From positions 1 to 64,000 of the forward strand of contig NZ_FBWL01000171.1 of assembly GCF_001517425.1 (NCBI RefSeq): a DNA stretch of 64,000 nucleotides, in the 5' to 3' direction. Source of the DNA: Clostridium sp. C105KSO13 (GTDB lineage Bacteria > Bacillota > Clostridia > Lachnospirales > Lachnospiraceae). Below, piece after piece: positions 43,140 through 53,118 of the stretch (within the stretch, counting starts at the first letter, position 1; each line of letters starts with the position of its first letter). Made by a program: the position numbers and the translations under genes. The notes beneath the pieces are model-generated. The model was given only the letters and a program-made list of their open reading frames with translations. It ran no database searches and was not told the DNA's origin.

Positions 43140-44324
43140 ATGCAGAATTTTCAGTACTATACACCGACAAAGGTGGTTTTCGGAAGGGAAACAGAGTTAC
43201 AGACAGGGAGCCTGATACAAGAGAATAATTGCAAAAAAGTCCTGGTACATTATGGCGGAGGGAGCGTGAAGAAATCCGGACTTCTTAACAGAATATGTAA
43301 ATCTCTTGAAGCGTGTGGTATTTCATACATTACACTGGGAGGTGTTGTGCCAAATCCTCATTTATCTCTTGTTTATGAGGGGATAGAACTGTGTAAAAAA
43401 GAAGCGGTTGATTTTATTCTGGCCCTCGGAGGCGGAAGTGTGATTGACTCTGCAAAAGCAATAGGATACGGAGTGACCAATTCCGGAGATGTGTGGGATT
43501 TTTATGAGGGGAAACGGAAAGCAAACGCATGTCTTCCTATAGGGGTAATTTTGACAATTGCTGCAGCGGGCTCTGAGATGAGCGACTCTTCTGTTATTAC
43601 AAAAGAAGACGGAGGAATAAAGAGAGGGTACAGCAGTGATTTTGCCCGTCCTAAATTTGCCGTCATGAATCCGGAATTGACCATGACACTGCCGGAATAT
43701 CAGACCATGAGCGGCTGTGTGGACATTATGATGCATACAATGGAGCGATACTTAAACCGTGTGGACAATATGGAGTTGACAGATGGAATCAGTGAACATC
43801 TTATCCGTACCGTAATGAAAAATGCAAAGCTTCTTATGCGTGACCCCAAGAACTACAATGCAAGGGCAGAAGTAATGTGGGCGGGCAGTCTCTCACATAA
43901 CGGTCTGACCGGCTGCGGCACAGATGGAGGAGACTGGGCAACCCATCAGATAGAACATGAACTTGGCGGTATGTTTGATGTGGCTCATGGAGCAGGTCTG
44001 GCGGCGGTATGGGGAAGCTGGGCCAGGTATGTAGTCTCTGAAAGGCAGGAGCGATTTGCCGCATTTGCAGTGAAAGTGATGGGAGTACCGGAGATGAGCA
44101 GTGAAACAGAAACAGCTCTAAAAGGGATTGAAGCCATGGAAGAATTTTACCGTTCGGTGAATATGCCCACATCCTTAAAACAACTTGGTATAGAACCCAC
44201 GGAAGAGCAGATGAGAGAAATGGCAGAAAAGTGCAGCTTCTGGGGTGAAAGAACAATCGGATGCGTGAAAGCCCTGGATCAGGATGATATTTATCAGATA
44301 TACCGGAAAGCGGCGGAGTTATAA
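43140..44324 (+). CDS. Iron-containing alcohol dehydrogenase (butanol dehydrogenase type)
   Basis: 394 residues from the ATG after GGAAGGAGAGATAAGT. The ORF is open from 43050 but that overlaps ltaE. It has an NAD(P)-binding domain with FILALGGGSVIDSAKAIG, then a helical metal-binding domain with GGDWATHQIEHELGGMFDVAHGAGLAAVW, holding the iron-ligand histidines. By pattern close to clostridial BdhA/YqhD-like enzymes that reduce aldehydes with NADPH. Co-transcription with threonine aldolase is likely. Confidence 0.92.
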   Translation: MQNFQYYTPTKVVFGRETELQTGSLIQENNCKKVLVHYGGGSVKKSGLLNRICKSLEACGISYITLGGVVPNPHLSLVYEGIELCKKEAVDFILALGGGSVIDSAKAIGYGVTNSGDVWDFYEGKRKANACLPIGVILTIAAAGSEMSDSSVITKEDGGIKRGYSSDFARPKFAVMNPELTMTLPEYQTMSGCVDIMMHTMERYLNRVDNMELTDGISEHLIRTVMKNAKLLMRDPKNYNARAEVMWAGSLSHNGLTGCGTDGGDWATHQIEHELGGMFDVAHGAGLAAVWGSWARYVVSERQERFAAFAVKVMGVPEMSSETETALKGIEAMEEFYRSVNMPTSLKQLGIEPTEEQMREMAEKCSFWGERTIGCVKALDQDDIYQIYRKAAEL

Positions 44325-44616
44325 TACAGCTTGAATTATCAAAGAATTCCTTGACAAACCATAAAATATGTGTAAAATGAAACAAAACGGAAGAAATTAT
44401 ATGACACACATGAATGATTGGAGTTGTAGTAATGAGAGCAAAGCACAATAGTCTTGAAATCATGAATCATTTTAATCATGTTCTGCCACTTGCTGACAGT
44501 GTTGTTTTTGTGCCGTGCGTCCCGAGTCCCTTTGGGGTATGCGCATAGTATAAAAATGAATAATGACAGCAAAGAGGATACCGTTGTGCCAGACGTTTGA
44601 TAGGGATAGGTTTCAA

Positions 44617-44652
44617 AGGGTGGAGTATGACAATATACCTCCATCCTTTTTC
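44617..44652 (+). terminator. Terminator upstream of proB
   Basis: GGGTGGAGTAT pairs with ATACCTCCATCC (one bulge), followed by TTTTTC. Confidence 0.6.
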
Positions 44653-44715
44653 TGTAGTCTTTCTTTTCTAGAAAATGAATGAAAAGAAAATTAGACAGTA
44701 AAAGAAATCGAGCGG

Positions 44716-44748
44716 GAGAGGCGGGTGAGAATATCCGGCTCTCTTTTT
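44716..44748 (+). terminator. Second terminator-like hairpin upstream of proB
   Basis: GAGAG-G-CGG (44716-44724) with CCG-G-CTCTC (44735-44743), one G-G mismatch, then TTTTT. It lies in the presumed proB leader and could be an attenuator. No T-box sequence is present. Confidence 0.45.
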
Positions 44749-44827
44749 GTATAGCAGGGAATTACAGACCTTCCACAGAGACGATTCGGCAGATGCGTGA
44801 GATTAAAGTGAAAGAAGGTCGTATATG

Positions 44828-45826
44828 ATGGAAAGAAAAGAGATTCTGGAAGGTAAGAAGAGGATTGTCATTAAAGTAGGAACAACTACAATTACGCATG
44901 AAGAAACCGGAAATATTAACTTGGGGAAACTGGAGAAATTCGTAAGGATTTTGACTAATCTCCGGAATAAAGGCAGAGAGGTCATTGTTGTTTCTTCCGG
45001 AGCGGTGGGAATTGGCCGGAATGTGCTTGGACTTGACCAAAAGCCGGAAACGATAGCTGCAAAGCAGGCGTGTGCGGCCGTTGGTCAGGGAAGGCTTATG
45101 ATGATCTATGAAAAATTATTTAATGAATACAGCCAGCTGACTGCACAGGTGCTTCTTACCAAAGAATCTATCACAAATGAGGAGTGCAGAAAAAAAGCCA
45201 GACTGACCTTTGACGAGTTGTTCCGTATGAAAGTGGTTCCTATTGTAAATGAAAATGACGCCATATCTGCAGATGAAATGTTATACGGCAACTTTGGAGA
45301 TAACGATACGCTGGCTGCCTATGTGGCGGAACTGGTAGATGCAGACCTGTTGATTTTGATGTCTGATATCGAGGGTCTGTACACTGATGACCCAAAGCAG
45401 AATCCGAATGCAAGATTCATTCACACAGTCACCGGCATTGACGGACAGCTGGAAAAGATGGCAAAAGGAGCTTCCGGTGATATGGGAACCGGGGGCATGA
45501 GAACCAAAATAGCTGCGGCAAAGATCGCTGCCGCCTCAGGTGTAGATATGGTGATTGCCAATGGCGGGAATATTTATTCTATTAATGACATTATGGCAGG
45601 CAAAAAGATCGGAACCTTGTTCTTATCCGGGCAGCATGAACGGGAAGCGGAGTATGAACTCTCTCCCCAGCGGGCACAATACCGGAGGCCGGTTAAAAAA
45701 CAGAAAAAAGAAAATCAGAGAGAAGGGTATGCAAAGTCTCTTTATCCTATAGAACAGAAAACAATGGAAACAGCAATTCAAACGATTGGAGGGTGTCATG
45801 GTCAGTTACATGGAAACACTAGGTAG
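44828..45826 (+). CDS. proB: Glutamate 5-kinase, no PUA domain, unusual tail
   Basis: 332 residues if the second of two adjacent ATGs is used. Phosphorylates glutamate, the first step of proline synthesis. The amino acid kinase domain is complete ([63 protein letters not shown]). The C-terminal PUA domain of longer ProB proteins is missing. Instead about 60 residues follow residue 270, basic and low-similarity ([13 protein letters not shown]...). The 3' end overlaps the proA start by about 29 bp, so the two are coupled. Confidence 0.93.
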   Translation: MERKEILEGKKRIVIKVGTTTITHEETGNINLGKLEKFVRILTNLRNKGREVIVVSSGAVGIGRNVLGLDQKPETIAAKQACAAVGQGRLMMIYEKLFNEYSQLTAQVLLTKESITNEECRKKARLTFDELFRMKVVPIVNENDAISADEMLYGNFGDNDTLAAYVAELVDADLLILMSDIEGLYTDDPKQNPNARFIHTVTGIDGQLEKMAKGASGDMGTGGMRTKIAAAKIAAASGVDMVIANGGNIYSINDIMAGKKIGTLFLSGQHEREAEYELSPQRAQYRRPVKKQKKENQREGYAKSLYPIEQKTMETAIQTIGGCHGQLHGNTR

Positions 45827-47048
45827 CCGGGCAAAGGCCGCATCAAGAGAAGTGATGACTTTTACAACAGAGGAAAAAGACAGAGGACTGATGTCTGTCG
45901 CAGAAGAATTGTGTCAGAACACGAACGCTATTTTGCTGGAAAACGAGAAGGATATTCAGGCAGCAGAGGAAAATGGGATGAAGAGTGCTCTGCTGGATCG
46001 TCTGCGGCTGACAAAACAGAGAATTCAGGATATGGCGGAGGGACTTAAGGAGATCGCTGCTTTAGAGGACCCGGTCGGAGAAGTCATTTCTATGAAGAAC
46101 AGACCTAACGGGCTGAGAATCGGAAAACGCAGGGTGCCTGTAGGAGTAGTGGGGGTTATATATGAGTCCAGACCGAATGTAACCGCAGATGCATTTGGAC
46201 TGTGTTTTAAAACAGGAAATGCAGTGATACTCCGGGGCGGGAGCGATTCAATCAACTCCAATAAAGCAATTGTACATGCAGTCAAGGAAGGACTGCGCAA
46301 GGAAAAGTTGCCTCAGGACTTGATTCTTCTTGTGGAAGATACGGACAGAGGGATCGTGTATGAGATGATGAAATTGCATCATTATATTGATGTACTGATA
46401 CCAAGAGGAAGTGCCGGCCTGATCTCCAGTGTGGTTGAGAATAGTACTGTGCCGGTAATTGAGACTGGGACCGGGAACTGTCATATATACGTGGATGAAT
46501 GGGCGGACCTGAACATGGCAGTGGATATTATTGAAAACGCCAAGACACAGAGAATGGGGGTGTGCAATGCCTGCGAATCTCTCGTCATACATGAGAACGT
46601 GGCATGTCAGATAATTCCAATGATTGTCAATCGCTTAAAACTAGATAAGGTAGAAATACGGGGAGATGAGAAAGCATGCGCATACAGCGAAGACATTACG
46701 GCAGCTAAAGAAGAGGACTGGGGCAAAGAGTATCTTGATGCAATCATTTCTTTAAAGATTGTGGATTCTTTTGCAGCAGCGGTTGACCACATCAACACGT
46801 ATAACACAGGACATTCCGAGGCAATCATTACAGAAAATTATGAAAACGCACTTCGTTTCCAGGATGAAATTGATGCCGCCGCAGTTTATGTAAATGCTTC
46901 TACACGATTTACAGATGGATTTGAGTTTGGATTTGGGGCAGAGATTGGAATCAGTACACAGAAACTTCATGCCAGAGGCCCGATGGGGTTGGAGGCGCTG
47001 ACGACGTACAAATATATTATTTTTGGAAATGGACAGATTAGAAAATAA
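45798..47048 (+). CDS. proA: Gamma-glutamyl phosphate reductase
   Basis: 416 residues from the ATG after GGAGGGTGTC, although an in-frame ATG at 45810 is possible. NADPH-dependent aldehyde-dehydrogenase-fold enzyme, the second step of proline synthesis. It contains [36 protein letters not shown], the catalytic cysteine in [10 protein letters not shown] and the C-terminal [24 protein letters not shown]. Forms an operon with proB and is followed by the argC promoter. Confidence 0.97.
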   Translation: MVSYMETLGSRAKAASREVMTFTTEEKDRGLMSVAEELCQNTNAILLENEKDIQAAEENGMKSALLDRLRLTKQRIQDMAEGLKEIAALEDPVGEVISMKNRPNGLRIGKRRVPVGVVGVIYESRPNVTADAFGLCFKTGNAVILRGGSDSINSNKAIVHAVKEGLRKEKLPQDLILLVEDTDRGIVYEMMKLHHYIDVLIPRGSAGLISSVVENSTVPVIETGTGNCHIYVDEWADLNMAVDIIENAKTQRMGVCNACESLVIHENVACQIIPMIVNRLKLDKVEIRGDEKACAYSEDITAAKEEDWGKEYLDAIISLKIVDSFAAAVDHINTYNTGHSEAIITENYENALRFQDEIDAAAVYVNASTRFTDGFEFGFGAEIGISTQKLHARGPMGLEALTTYKYIIFGNGQIRK

Positions 47049-47066
47049 AAAGATTAGAAATAGCGC

Positions 47067-47101
47067 TTGCATATTATGCACGATAGATGTATAATTATGC
47101 A
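47067..47101 (+). promoter_or_regulatory. argC promoter with two ARG boxes
   Basis: TTGCAT (47067-47072), 17-bp spacer, TATAAT (47090-47095). TGCATATTATGCA (47068-47080) covers the -35 and TGTATAATTATGCA (47088-47101) covers the -10. They are 20-21 bp apart, two helical turns, as in paired ArgR operators. Confidence 0.8.
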
Positions 47102-47152
47102 AACGCTATTTTCGATATGTGCAGTAGGGTACAGAGAAAGGAAGTTACATAT

Positions 47153-48193
47153 ATGATCAGAGTAGGAATAATAGGCTCAACCGGGTATGCCGGCGGGGAG
47201 CTTGTGCGGATTTTAACAGCACACAAAGATGCAGAAATTGTATGGTATGGATCCAGAAGTTATATAGATAAGAAATATGCAGACGTATATCAGAACATGT
47301 TCCAGATTGTAGATGCTGTATGTATGGATGACAATATGGAAGAACTTGCGGACCAGGTGGATGTAGTATTTACAGCAACTCCCCAGGGGCTGTGTGCTTC
47401 TCTGGTGAATGAAGAAGTTTTGTCGAGGGTAAAGATTATCGATTTGAGCGCAGATTTCCGAATAAAGGATGTAGCTGCATATGAAAAGTGGTATGGCCTG
47501 AGACATAAAAGCCCCCAATTTATAGAAGAAGCAGTGTATGGTTTATGCGAAATCAATAGAGAGGGTATAAAAAAAGCGAGATTGGTTGCAAATCCGGGAT
47601 GTTATACTACCTGTTCCATTTTGACGGCATATCCCCTGGCAAAGGAAGGCGTGATAGATATGAGTACATTGATTATTGACGCTAAATCAGGGACTTCAGG
47701 CGCCGGTAGAGGGGTGAAACTTCCGAACCTTTACTGTGAGGTGAATGAAAATATTAAGGCATACAATGTGATTACCCACAGGCATACACCTGAGATCGAA
47801 GAACAGCTGGGACTGGCAGCAGGGGAAAAGGTTTTGCTGAATTTCACCCCCCATCTGGTTCCCATGAACAGGGGTATACTTGTCACGGAATATGCAAAGC
47901 TAAAGAAACAGGTCACCTATGAAGAAGTAAAAGCTATTTATGATAAATATTATGCAGATGAGAAATTCGTTCGGATACTGGAAAAGGATGAAATTCCCGA
48001 GACGAAATGGGTAGAGGGAAGTAATTATGCAGACATTAATTTTAAGATTGACGAGAGAACCGGACGCATTATAATGATGGGTGCCATAGATAATCTTGTA
48101 AAAGGGGCAGCGGGGCAGGCGGTACAGAATATGAACCTGATGTTCGGTCTCAAAGAGTCAGAAGGTCTTGAGCTGGTACCGATGTTTCCGTAA
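47153..48193 (+). CDS. argC: N-acetyl-gamma-glutamyl-phosphate reductase
   Basis: 346 residues from the ATG after AAAGGAAGTTACATAT. The longer reading to 47087 runs through the promoter. Third step of ornithine synthesis. Contains the GSTGYAGGELVRIL nucleotide-binding start, the catalytic NPGCYTTC and the HRHTPEIEEQL region. The stop codon is immediately followed by the five-copy repeat array, which separates argC from the rest of the operon. Expression is probably under ArgR. Confidence 0.97.
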   Translation: MIRVGIIGSTGYAGGELVRILTAHKDAEIVWYGSRSYIDKKYADVYQNMFQIVDAVCMDDNMEELADQVDVVFTATPQGLCASLVNEEVLSRVKIIDLSADFRIKDVAAYEKWYGLRHKSPQFIEEAVYGLCEINREGIKKARLVANPGCYTTCSILTAYPLAKEGVIDMSTLIIDAKSGTSGAGRGVKLPNLYCEVNENIKAYNVITHRHTPEIEEQLGLAAGEKVLLNFTPHLVPMNRGILVTEYAKLKKQVTYEEVKAIYDKYYADEKFVRILEKDEIPETKWVEGSNYADINFKIDERTGRIIMMGAIDNLVKGAAGQAVQNMNLMFGLKESEGLELVPMFP

Positions 48194-48688
48194 GGTAACA
48201 ACCATGCCGCTAAGCTCGAAAGGACCTCGCTAAGCCAGCAGGTTGTACTTTACTACTAAGCTCGAGAGGACCTCGCTAAGTAGTATAAGCAGGGTAACAA
48301 CCATGCCGCTAAGCTCGAAAGGACCTCGCTAAGCCAGCAGGTTGTACTTTACTACTAAGCTCGAGAGGACCTCGCTAAGTAGTATAAGCAGGGTAACAAC
48401 CATGCCGCTAAGCTCGAAAGGACCTCGCTAAGCCAGCAGGTTGTACTTTACTACTAAGCTCGAGAGGACCTCGCTAAGTAGTATAAGCAGGGTAACAACC
48501 ATGCCGCTAAGCTCGAAAGGACCTCGCTAAGCCAGCAGGTTGTACTTTACTACTAAGCTCGAAAAGACCTCGCTAAGTAGTATAAGCAGGGTAACAACCA
48601 TGCCGCTAAGCTCGAAAGGACCTCGCTAAGCCAGCAGGTTGTACTTTACTACTAAGCTCGAAAAGACCTCGCTAAGTAGTATAAGCAG
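48194..48688 (+). repeat. Five tandem copies of the 99-nt two-hairpin element
   Basis: Copies start at 48194, 48293, 48392, 48491 and 48590, each exactly 99 nt, with no spacer. Hairpin 1: ACAACC/GGTTGT, TGC/GCA, GCT/AGC, A-A, AGC/GCT and a UCGAAAGG tip. Hairpin 2: CTT/AAG, TACTACT/AGTAGTA, A-A, AGC/GCT; its tip reads TCGAGAGG in copies 1-3 and TCGAAAAG in copies 4-5. All copies have the 3' ACCTC bulge. The last ends at the Shine-Dalgarno of the GNAT gene. Near-identity implies recent amplification. Confidence 0.92.
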
Positions 48689-48698
48689 GAGGATAAGC

Positions 48699-49145
48699 AT
48701 GATTCGTTTTATGACAATGGAGGATTATGAAGGTTTATATAGTTTATGGGAAAAAATCAATGGTTTTGGACTGCGGAGTGTTGATGATTCACGGGAGGGA
48801 ATCCAAAGATTCCTGAAAAGAAATCCGGCTGCCAGTGTTGTGGCTGAGGAGGACGGCAGGATTGTGGGAGGGGTTCTTTGCGGACATGACGGCCGCAGGG
48901 GGTGTCTGTACCACGTATGTGTGGACGAGGATTACCGGAGACGGGGCATAGGGAAGGCTATGGTCGTAAAAGCGATGGAGGCCCTAAGGCGTGATGAAAT
49001 CAGTAAGGTGTCCCTCATAGCTTTTACAAAAAATGATGTAGGGAACGCATTCTGGAATACAATTGGCTGGATAAAGAGAATGGATTTAAACTATTATGAT
49101 TTTGTGCTGAATATAGAAAATATTACAGAGTTTAATGAACAGTAG
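48699..49145 (+). CDS. GNAT family N-acetyltransferase (YpeA-like)
   Basis: 148 residues from the ATG after CAGGAGGATAAGC. An upstream reading to 48639 runs into the repeat and is rejected. The GNAT acetyl-CoA motif VDEDYRRRGIGKAM (about residues 74-87) is clear, preceded by GCLYHVCV. The pattern is near E. coli YpeA. Set between argC and argJ in the arginine operon, it could acetylate an amino acid such as glutamate, or be unrelated. The substrate is not predictable. It lies 34 bp before argJ. Confidence 0.87.
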   Translation: MIRFMTMEDYEGLYSLWEKINGFGLRSVDDSREGIQRFLKRNPAASVVAEEDGRIVGGVLCGHDGRRGCLYHVCVDEDYRRRGIGKAMVVKAMEALRRDEISKVSLIAFTKNDVGNAFWNTIGWIKRMDLNYYDFVLNIENITEFNEQ

Positions 49146-49179
49146 ATAAAGAAATGTACTTAGAAAGGAAGAATTGAGT

Positions 49180-50403
49180 ATGGTGATTGTCAAAGGTGGA
49201 GTTACCGCAGCGAAAGGGTTTGAAGCAGCTTCAGCAGCTGCCGGGATTAAGTATCAGGATAGAACAGATATGGCTCTTATATATAGTAAGCAACCTTGCA
49301 AGACGGCAGGAACATTTACTACAAATGTAGTAAAAGCGGCACCGGTGAAATGGGACAAAAATATAATAGCAAGCGATGTAAAAAGTCAGGCTGTTATCAT
49401 AAATTCCGGCATTGCCAATGCCTGCACCGGAGAAGAAGGGTATGACTGCTGCAAAGAGACTGCCATGGCAGCCCAAACAGCTCTGGGGGTGGATGCCAGG
49501 GGGGTTCTTGTGGGCTCTACAGGGGTTATAGGAATGCAGCTGCCCATAGATAAGCTGAAAAACGGAGTTCATGAACTGGCGGAAAATAAAAACGAATCCC
49601 TTGAAAACGGGACATCGGCAGCGAAGGCGATTATGACTACGGACACGTTCCATAAAGAAATTGCAGTATCGATTCAGGTGGGAGATAAAACCGTCACAGT
49701 CGGGGGAATGGCAAAGGGTTCGGGGATGATCCATCCAAATATGTGTACAATGCTTTCATTTATTACCACGGATGCTGCTATTTCAAAAAAGGCCCTGCAG
49801 AAGGCCCTGAGTGAGGATATAGAAGACACCTATAACATGATTTCTGTGGACGGTGACACTTCCACAAATGACACTGTACTTCTCCTTGCAAATGGAATGG
49901 CAGAGAATGAAAAAATTAAATATAAAACGGAGGAATATGAGAAATTTGCGGAGGCTCTCCATCTGGTAAACGAGTATCTGGCCAAAAAAATAGCCGGTGA
50001 TGGAGAAGGTGCCACTGCTTTATTTGAAGTAAGGGTTATTGGGGCATCCACGAAAGAACAGGCAAAAACCCTTGCGAAATCTATTGTGTGTTCCAATCTG
50101 ACGAAGACTGCCATTGCAGGACACGATGCAAATTGGGGACGTATTTTGTGTGCTATGGGATATTCCGGTGCACAGTTTGATCCTGAAAAAGTAGATTTGT
50201 TCTTTGAGAGCAGAGCCGGAAAAATGCAGATTACTGAGAACGGATCGTCTGTGAATTACAGCGAGGAACAGGCAGCCAAAATATTATCGCAGCCTGAGGT
50301 TACAGCAGTTGCAGACATTAAAGAGGGGACAGAAAACGCAACAGCCTGGGGCTGTGATCTGACCCACGGCTACATTGACATCAACGCAAATTACAGGAGT
50401 TAG
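49180..50403 (+). CDS. argJ: Bifunctional ornithine acetyltransferase / N-acetylglutamate synthase
   Basis: 407 residues from the ATG after TAGAAAGGAAGAATTGAGT. It recycles the acetyl group from acetylornithine to glutamate. It self-cleaves before a threonine that becomes the nucleophile. Here the motif reads [15 protein letters not shown], with Cys at the -1 position where Ala is most common. The C-terminal [23 protein letters not shown] and the ending DINANYRS match the family. Whether it is mono- or bifunctional cannot be read from sequence. Confidence 0.96.
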   Translation: MVIVKGGVTAAKGFEAASAAAGIKYQDRTDMALIYSKQPCKTAGTFTTNVVKAAPVKWDKNIIASDVKSQAVIINSGIANACTGEEGYDCCKETAMAAQTALGVDARGVLVGSTGVIGMQLPIDKLKNGVHELAENKNESLENGTSAAKAIMTTDTFHKEIAVSIQVGDKTVTVGGMAKGSGMIHPNMCTMLSFITTDAAISKKALQKALSEDIEDTYNMISVDGDTSTNDTVLLLANGMAENEKIKYKTEEYEKFAEALHLVNEYLAKKIAGDGEGATALFEVRVIGASTKEQAKTLAKSIVCSNLTKTAIAGHDANWGRILCAMGYSGAQFDPEKVDLFFESRAGKMQITENGSSVNYSEEQAAKILSQPEVTAVADIKEGTENATAWGCDLTHGYIDINANYRS

Positions 50404-50412
50404 GAGGACATC

Positions 50413-51315
50413 ATGGACAAAAATATGAAGCAATATCTGGACAAGGCCCAGGTACTTATAGAAGCGCTTCCTTATATACAGCGTTTTAACCGCAAGATTA
50501 TTGTTGTAAAATATGGTGGCAGTGCTATGGTTGATGAGGAGCTGAAAAAACAAGTCATCGAGGATGTCACTCTTTTGAAGCTGGTTGGTTTTAAACCAAT
50601 TATTGTCCACGGCGGCGGGAAAGAAATCAGCAGATGGGTCGGCAAGGTAGGTATGAAACCACAGTTTATCAACGGTCTGCGTGTGACAGATGAAGAAACA
50701 ATGGAAGTTGCCGAGATGGTGCTGGGAAAAGTGAATAAAAGTCTGGTCCAGCTGGTGGAAGAACTGGGTGTGCGTGCAATCGGTATCAGCGGCAAGGACG
50801 GCGGTCTGCTTAAGGTGGAAAAGAAGCTGTCAAATGGGAAAGACATTGGCTTTGTAGGCGAAGTCAGCCAGGTAAACACAGATATTATTTATGATCTTTT
50901 GGAAAAAGATTTTCTTCCCATTATCTGTCCTGTAGGACTGGATAATCATTATAACACATATAATATCAATGCAGATGACGCGGCCTGCGCCATTGCCCGT
51001 GCGGTAAAAGCAGAGAAGCTGGCATTTTTGACAGATATTGAAGGCGTCTACAAAGACCCCACTGACCCGGCAACTTTAATTTCAGAATTAAGTGTGGAGG
51101 AGGCCGGGAAACTGATGGCGGAGGGCTACATAGGGGGCGGGATGCTGCCAAAACTTAAGAACTGCATTGATGCAATAGAAAACGGTGTTTCAAGAGTTCA
51201 TATTCTGGACGGCAGGATTGCCCACTGCCTTTTACTGGAAATCTTTACAAATAAAGGCATCGGCACTGCAATTTTACATGGAGAGGAAGGCAGGTATTAT
51301 CATGGTGAACAGTAA
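50413..51315 (+). CDS. argB: Acetylglutamate kinase
   Basis: 300 residues, the usual length for an arginine-inhibited form with an N-terminal helix ([21 protein letters not shown]). Phosphorylates N-acetylglutamate, the second step. Contains [16 protein letters not shown], the [12 protein letters not shown] and the GMLPKLKN segment. The long N-terminal helix is the feature associated with arginine feedback. Start after TTAGGAGGACATC, 9 bp after argJ. Overlaps argD by 14 bp. Confidence 0.96.
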   Translation: MDKNMKQYLDKAQVLIEALPYIQRFNRKIIVVKYGGSAMVDEELKKQVIEDVTLLKLVGFKPIIVHGGGKEISRWVGKVGMKPQFINGLRVTDEETMEVAEMVLGKVNKSLVQLVEELGVRAIGISGKDGGLLKVEKKLSNGKDIGFVGEVSQVNTDIIYDLLEKDFLPIICPVGLDNHYNTYNINADDAACAIARAVKAEKLAFLTDIEGVYKDPTDPATLISELSVEEAGKLMAEGYIGGGMLPKLKNCIDAIENGVSRVHILDGRIAHCLLLEIFTNKGIGTAILHGEEGRYYHGEQ

Positions 51316-52492
51316 AATTCAGGCAGGGGAAGAAAATCTCCTGCATGTGTATAATCGTTTTCCCATTGCCCTGGATCACGGGGAGGGGATGTACGTATAT
51401 GATACAGACGGAAAAGAGTATCTTGATTTTGCTGCAGGCTTTGCCGTCACAGGCCTGGGATATAATAATAAAGAGTTGAATGAGGCATTGAAAGAACAGA
51501 TTGATAAAATTTACCATATCTCTAACCTTTATTATCACGAAAACTGCGGAGAAGCCGCTGCGGCACTGAACAAGATAACAGGGATGGACCGGGTATTCTT
51601 TACCAACAGCGGAAGTGAGGCGAACGAAGGTGCTTTAAAATCCGCAAGACGTTATGCCTATACAAAGCAAACCGGAAGGTATGAATTTATTGCCATGGAA
51701 AATTCCTTTCATGGCAGAAGTTTTGGCGCCGTGTCTGTCACTGGACATGCTTCTTATAGAGAACCTTTTGAGCCGCAAGTGCCGGGAGTGTACTTTGCAA
51801 AATTCAACAATCTTGACAGTGTAAAGTCACTGATCAGCAAAAAAACCTGTGCCATTATCCTGGAGCCCCTTCAGGGAGAAGGCGGAATTAACCTTGCCAC
51901 TCGGGCATTTATGGAGGGAATCCGGCAGCTCTGCAATGAGAATGATATTTTAATGATCTGTGATGAGGTACAGTGTGGAATGGGGCGCACAGGCTCCATG
52001 TTTGCCTGCCAGGGGTTTGGCGTGAAGCCAGATATTATTACTGTGGCTAAAGCAATCGGTAATGGAATGCCGGTAGGGGCCTTTGCCATGACAAAAGAAG
52101 TGGCAGAGTATTCCTTAAAGCTGGGAGAACACGGCACAACTTACGGCGGAAACCCTTTGGCCTGCACTGCGGTAAAAAAAGTACTGGAGATTTTTGAGAA
52201 GGAACATATTCTGGATCATGTAAATGCGATTTCACCTTATCTGACAAAATGTCTGGATGAAATGACCGAAAAGTGGGAATGCATCATACAGAGGAAAGGT
52301 AAGGGGCTTATGCAGGGGCTTCAATTTAAGGTTCCCGTTGCAGAAATTAATAAAAGAGCTGTAGAAAGTGGTCTTCTGGTCATTCAAGCCGAAGGAAATG
52401 TGATTCGCTTTGTACCGCCGCTGATTTTGGAAAAAAAACATATTGATGAGATGGTGGAAAAACTGGAGCAGGTACTGGCTGATTTTTGCTGA
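51302..52492 (+). CDS. argD: Acetylornithine aminotransferase
   Basis: 396 residues from the ATG inside the argB end, after GGAGAGGAAGGCAGGTATTATC. The longer ORF from 51185 is a frame shadow. PLP-dependent class III transaminase. Contains [43 protein letters not shown] and [14 protein letters not shown] with the Schiff-base lysine, and [11 protein letters not shown]. Last gene of the arg operon. argF, argH and carbamoyl phosphate genes are outside the window. Confidence 0.96.
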   Translation: MVNSKIQAGEENLLHVYNRFPIALDHGEGMYVYDTDGKEYLDFAAGFAVTGLGYNNKELNEALKEQIDKIYHISNLYYHENCGEAAAALNKITGMDRVFFTNSGSEANEGALKSARRYAYTKQTGRYEFIAMENSFHGRSFGAVSVTGHASYREPFEPQVPGVYFAKFNNLDSVKSLISKKTCAIILEPLQGEGGINLATRAFMEGIRQLCNENDILMICDEVQCGMGRTGSMFACQGFGVKPDIITVAKAIGNGMPVGAFAMTKEVAEYSLKLGEHGTTYGGNPLACTAVKKVLEIFEKEHILDHVNAISPYLTKCLDEMTEKWECIIQRKGKGLMQGLQFKVPVAEINKRAVESGLLVIQAEGNVIRFVPPLILEKKHIDEMVEKLEQVLADFC

Positions 52493-52563
52493 TGCAGTGT
52501 TTTCGCCGGGATAAAAACCAATCATTGAGGACATACTATGGTAAGGCAGGAGGTATGAGGAAT

Positions 52564-52998
52564 ATGATTGGTTTTTTTATTGCACTGCTATCTGGTGCGC
52601 TCATGAGTGTGCAGGGAGTATTTAACACACAGGTGACTAAAACAACAGGAATGTGGGTCGGCAATGCATGGGTTCAGCTGACGGCATTTCTTGTTTGTAT
52701 GGTGGCCTGGTTTTTTGCAGGAAGAGACAGCATTACTGCAATTGGCAAAGTAGACCCTAAATATATGCTGCTGGGAGGCGTGATTGGTGCAGGAATCACT
52801 TGGACCGTCATAAAAAGTATGTCAGCGTTAGGACCCGCCAAAGCAGCCTTGTTGATTGTTATTGCCCAGTTAATTGTTGCATATGTGATTGAACTTCTGG
52901 GATTGTTCGGTGTGGAAAAACAGCCCCTTGACTGGAGAAAAGTGGGAGGGCTGGCTCTTTCACTGATAGGAATAGCAATTTTTCAGTGGGAGAGATGA
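52564..52998 (+). CDS. DMT family transporter, DUF606 (YdcZ) type
   Basis: 144 residues from the ATG 10 bp after AGGAGG. Another in-frame ATG at 52555 is too close to the site. About five membrane helices. Contains the family's LSGALMSVQGVFNTQVTK and a C-terminal GLALSLIGIAIFQWER. Small EmrE-like transporter half; likely dimeric. Substrate unknown. It lies 72 bp after argD and might be read through from the arg operon. Confidence 0.88.
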   Translation: MIGFFIALLSGALMSVQGVFNTQVTKTTGMWVGNAWVQLTAFLVCMVAWFFAGRDSITAIGKVDPKYMLLGGVIGAGITWTVIKSMSALGPAKAALLIVIAQLIVAYVIELLGLFGVEKQPLDWRKVGGLALSLIGIAIFQWER

Positions 52999-53118
52999 TA
53001 CCTGTAATAAAAATGTAACAGAAACGTAAAAATATGTATTGTAATTTAGACCGTTATTCGTTACAATATTAATGTCCGGTGAGGGGATTCCAGGCAGCCA
53101 GAAGACTGTGAGGGAATT

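Larger units (their letters stand above)
44325..44824. other. Intergenic region with an isolated promoter-to-terminator unit
   Basis: 500 bp without a convincing gene. TTGACA (44351-44356), 16-bp spacer, TAAAAT (44373-44378) and the terminator at 44617-44652 define a possible transcript of about 265 nt. A 38-codon ORF (from about 44432, MRAKHNSLEIM...) lies within but has a weak site (GGAGTTGTAGTA). A second terminator-like hairpin (44716-44748) lies closer to proB. Confidence 0.45.

Noticed and set aside
44432-44548. 38-codon ORF upstream of proB
   Set aside because: Weak ribosome binding site and no recognisable protein-like pattern; kept only as part of the intergenic description.
44600-44660. 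T-box riboswitch for proBA
   Set aside because: The sequence AAAGGGTGGAGTATG resembles a T-box only superficially; the conserved GGTACCRCG is missing.
48204-48233. Nine-codon ORF (MPLSSKGPR) in each repeat unit as a leader peptide, also in the leuS copy (MPLSSKEPH)
   Set aside because: No ribosome binding site precedes the ATG. The differences between copies change amino acids but keep base pairs, so structure, not peptide, seems selected.
48194-48688. CRISPR array
   Set aside because: The repeats are directly abutting with a 99-nt period, have no unique spacers, and contain internal hairpins. No cas genes are in the window.
48639-48698. N-terminal extension of the GNAT protein
   Set aside because: The extra codons translate the last repeat unit, and the Shine-Dalgarno lies just before the ATG at 48699.
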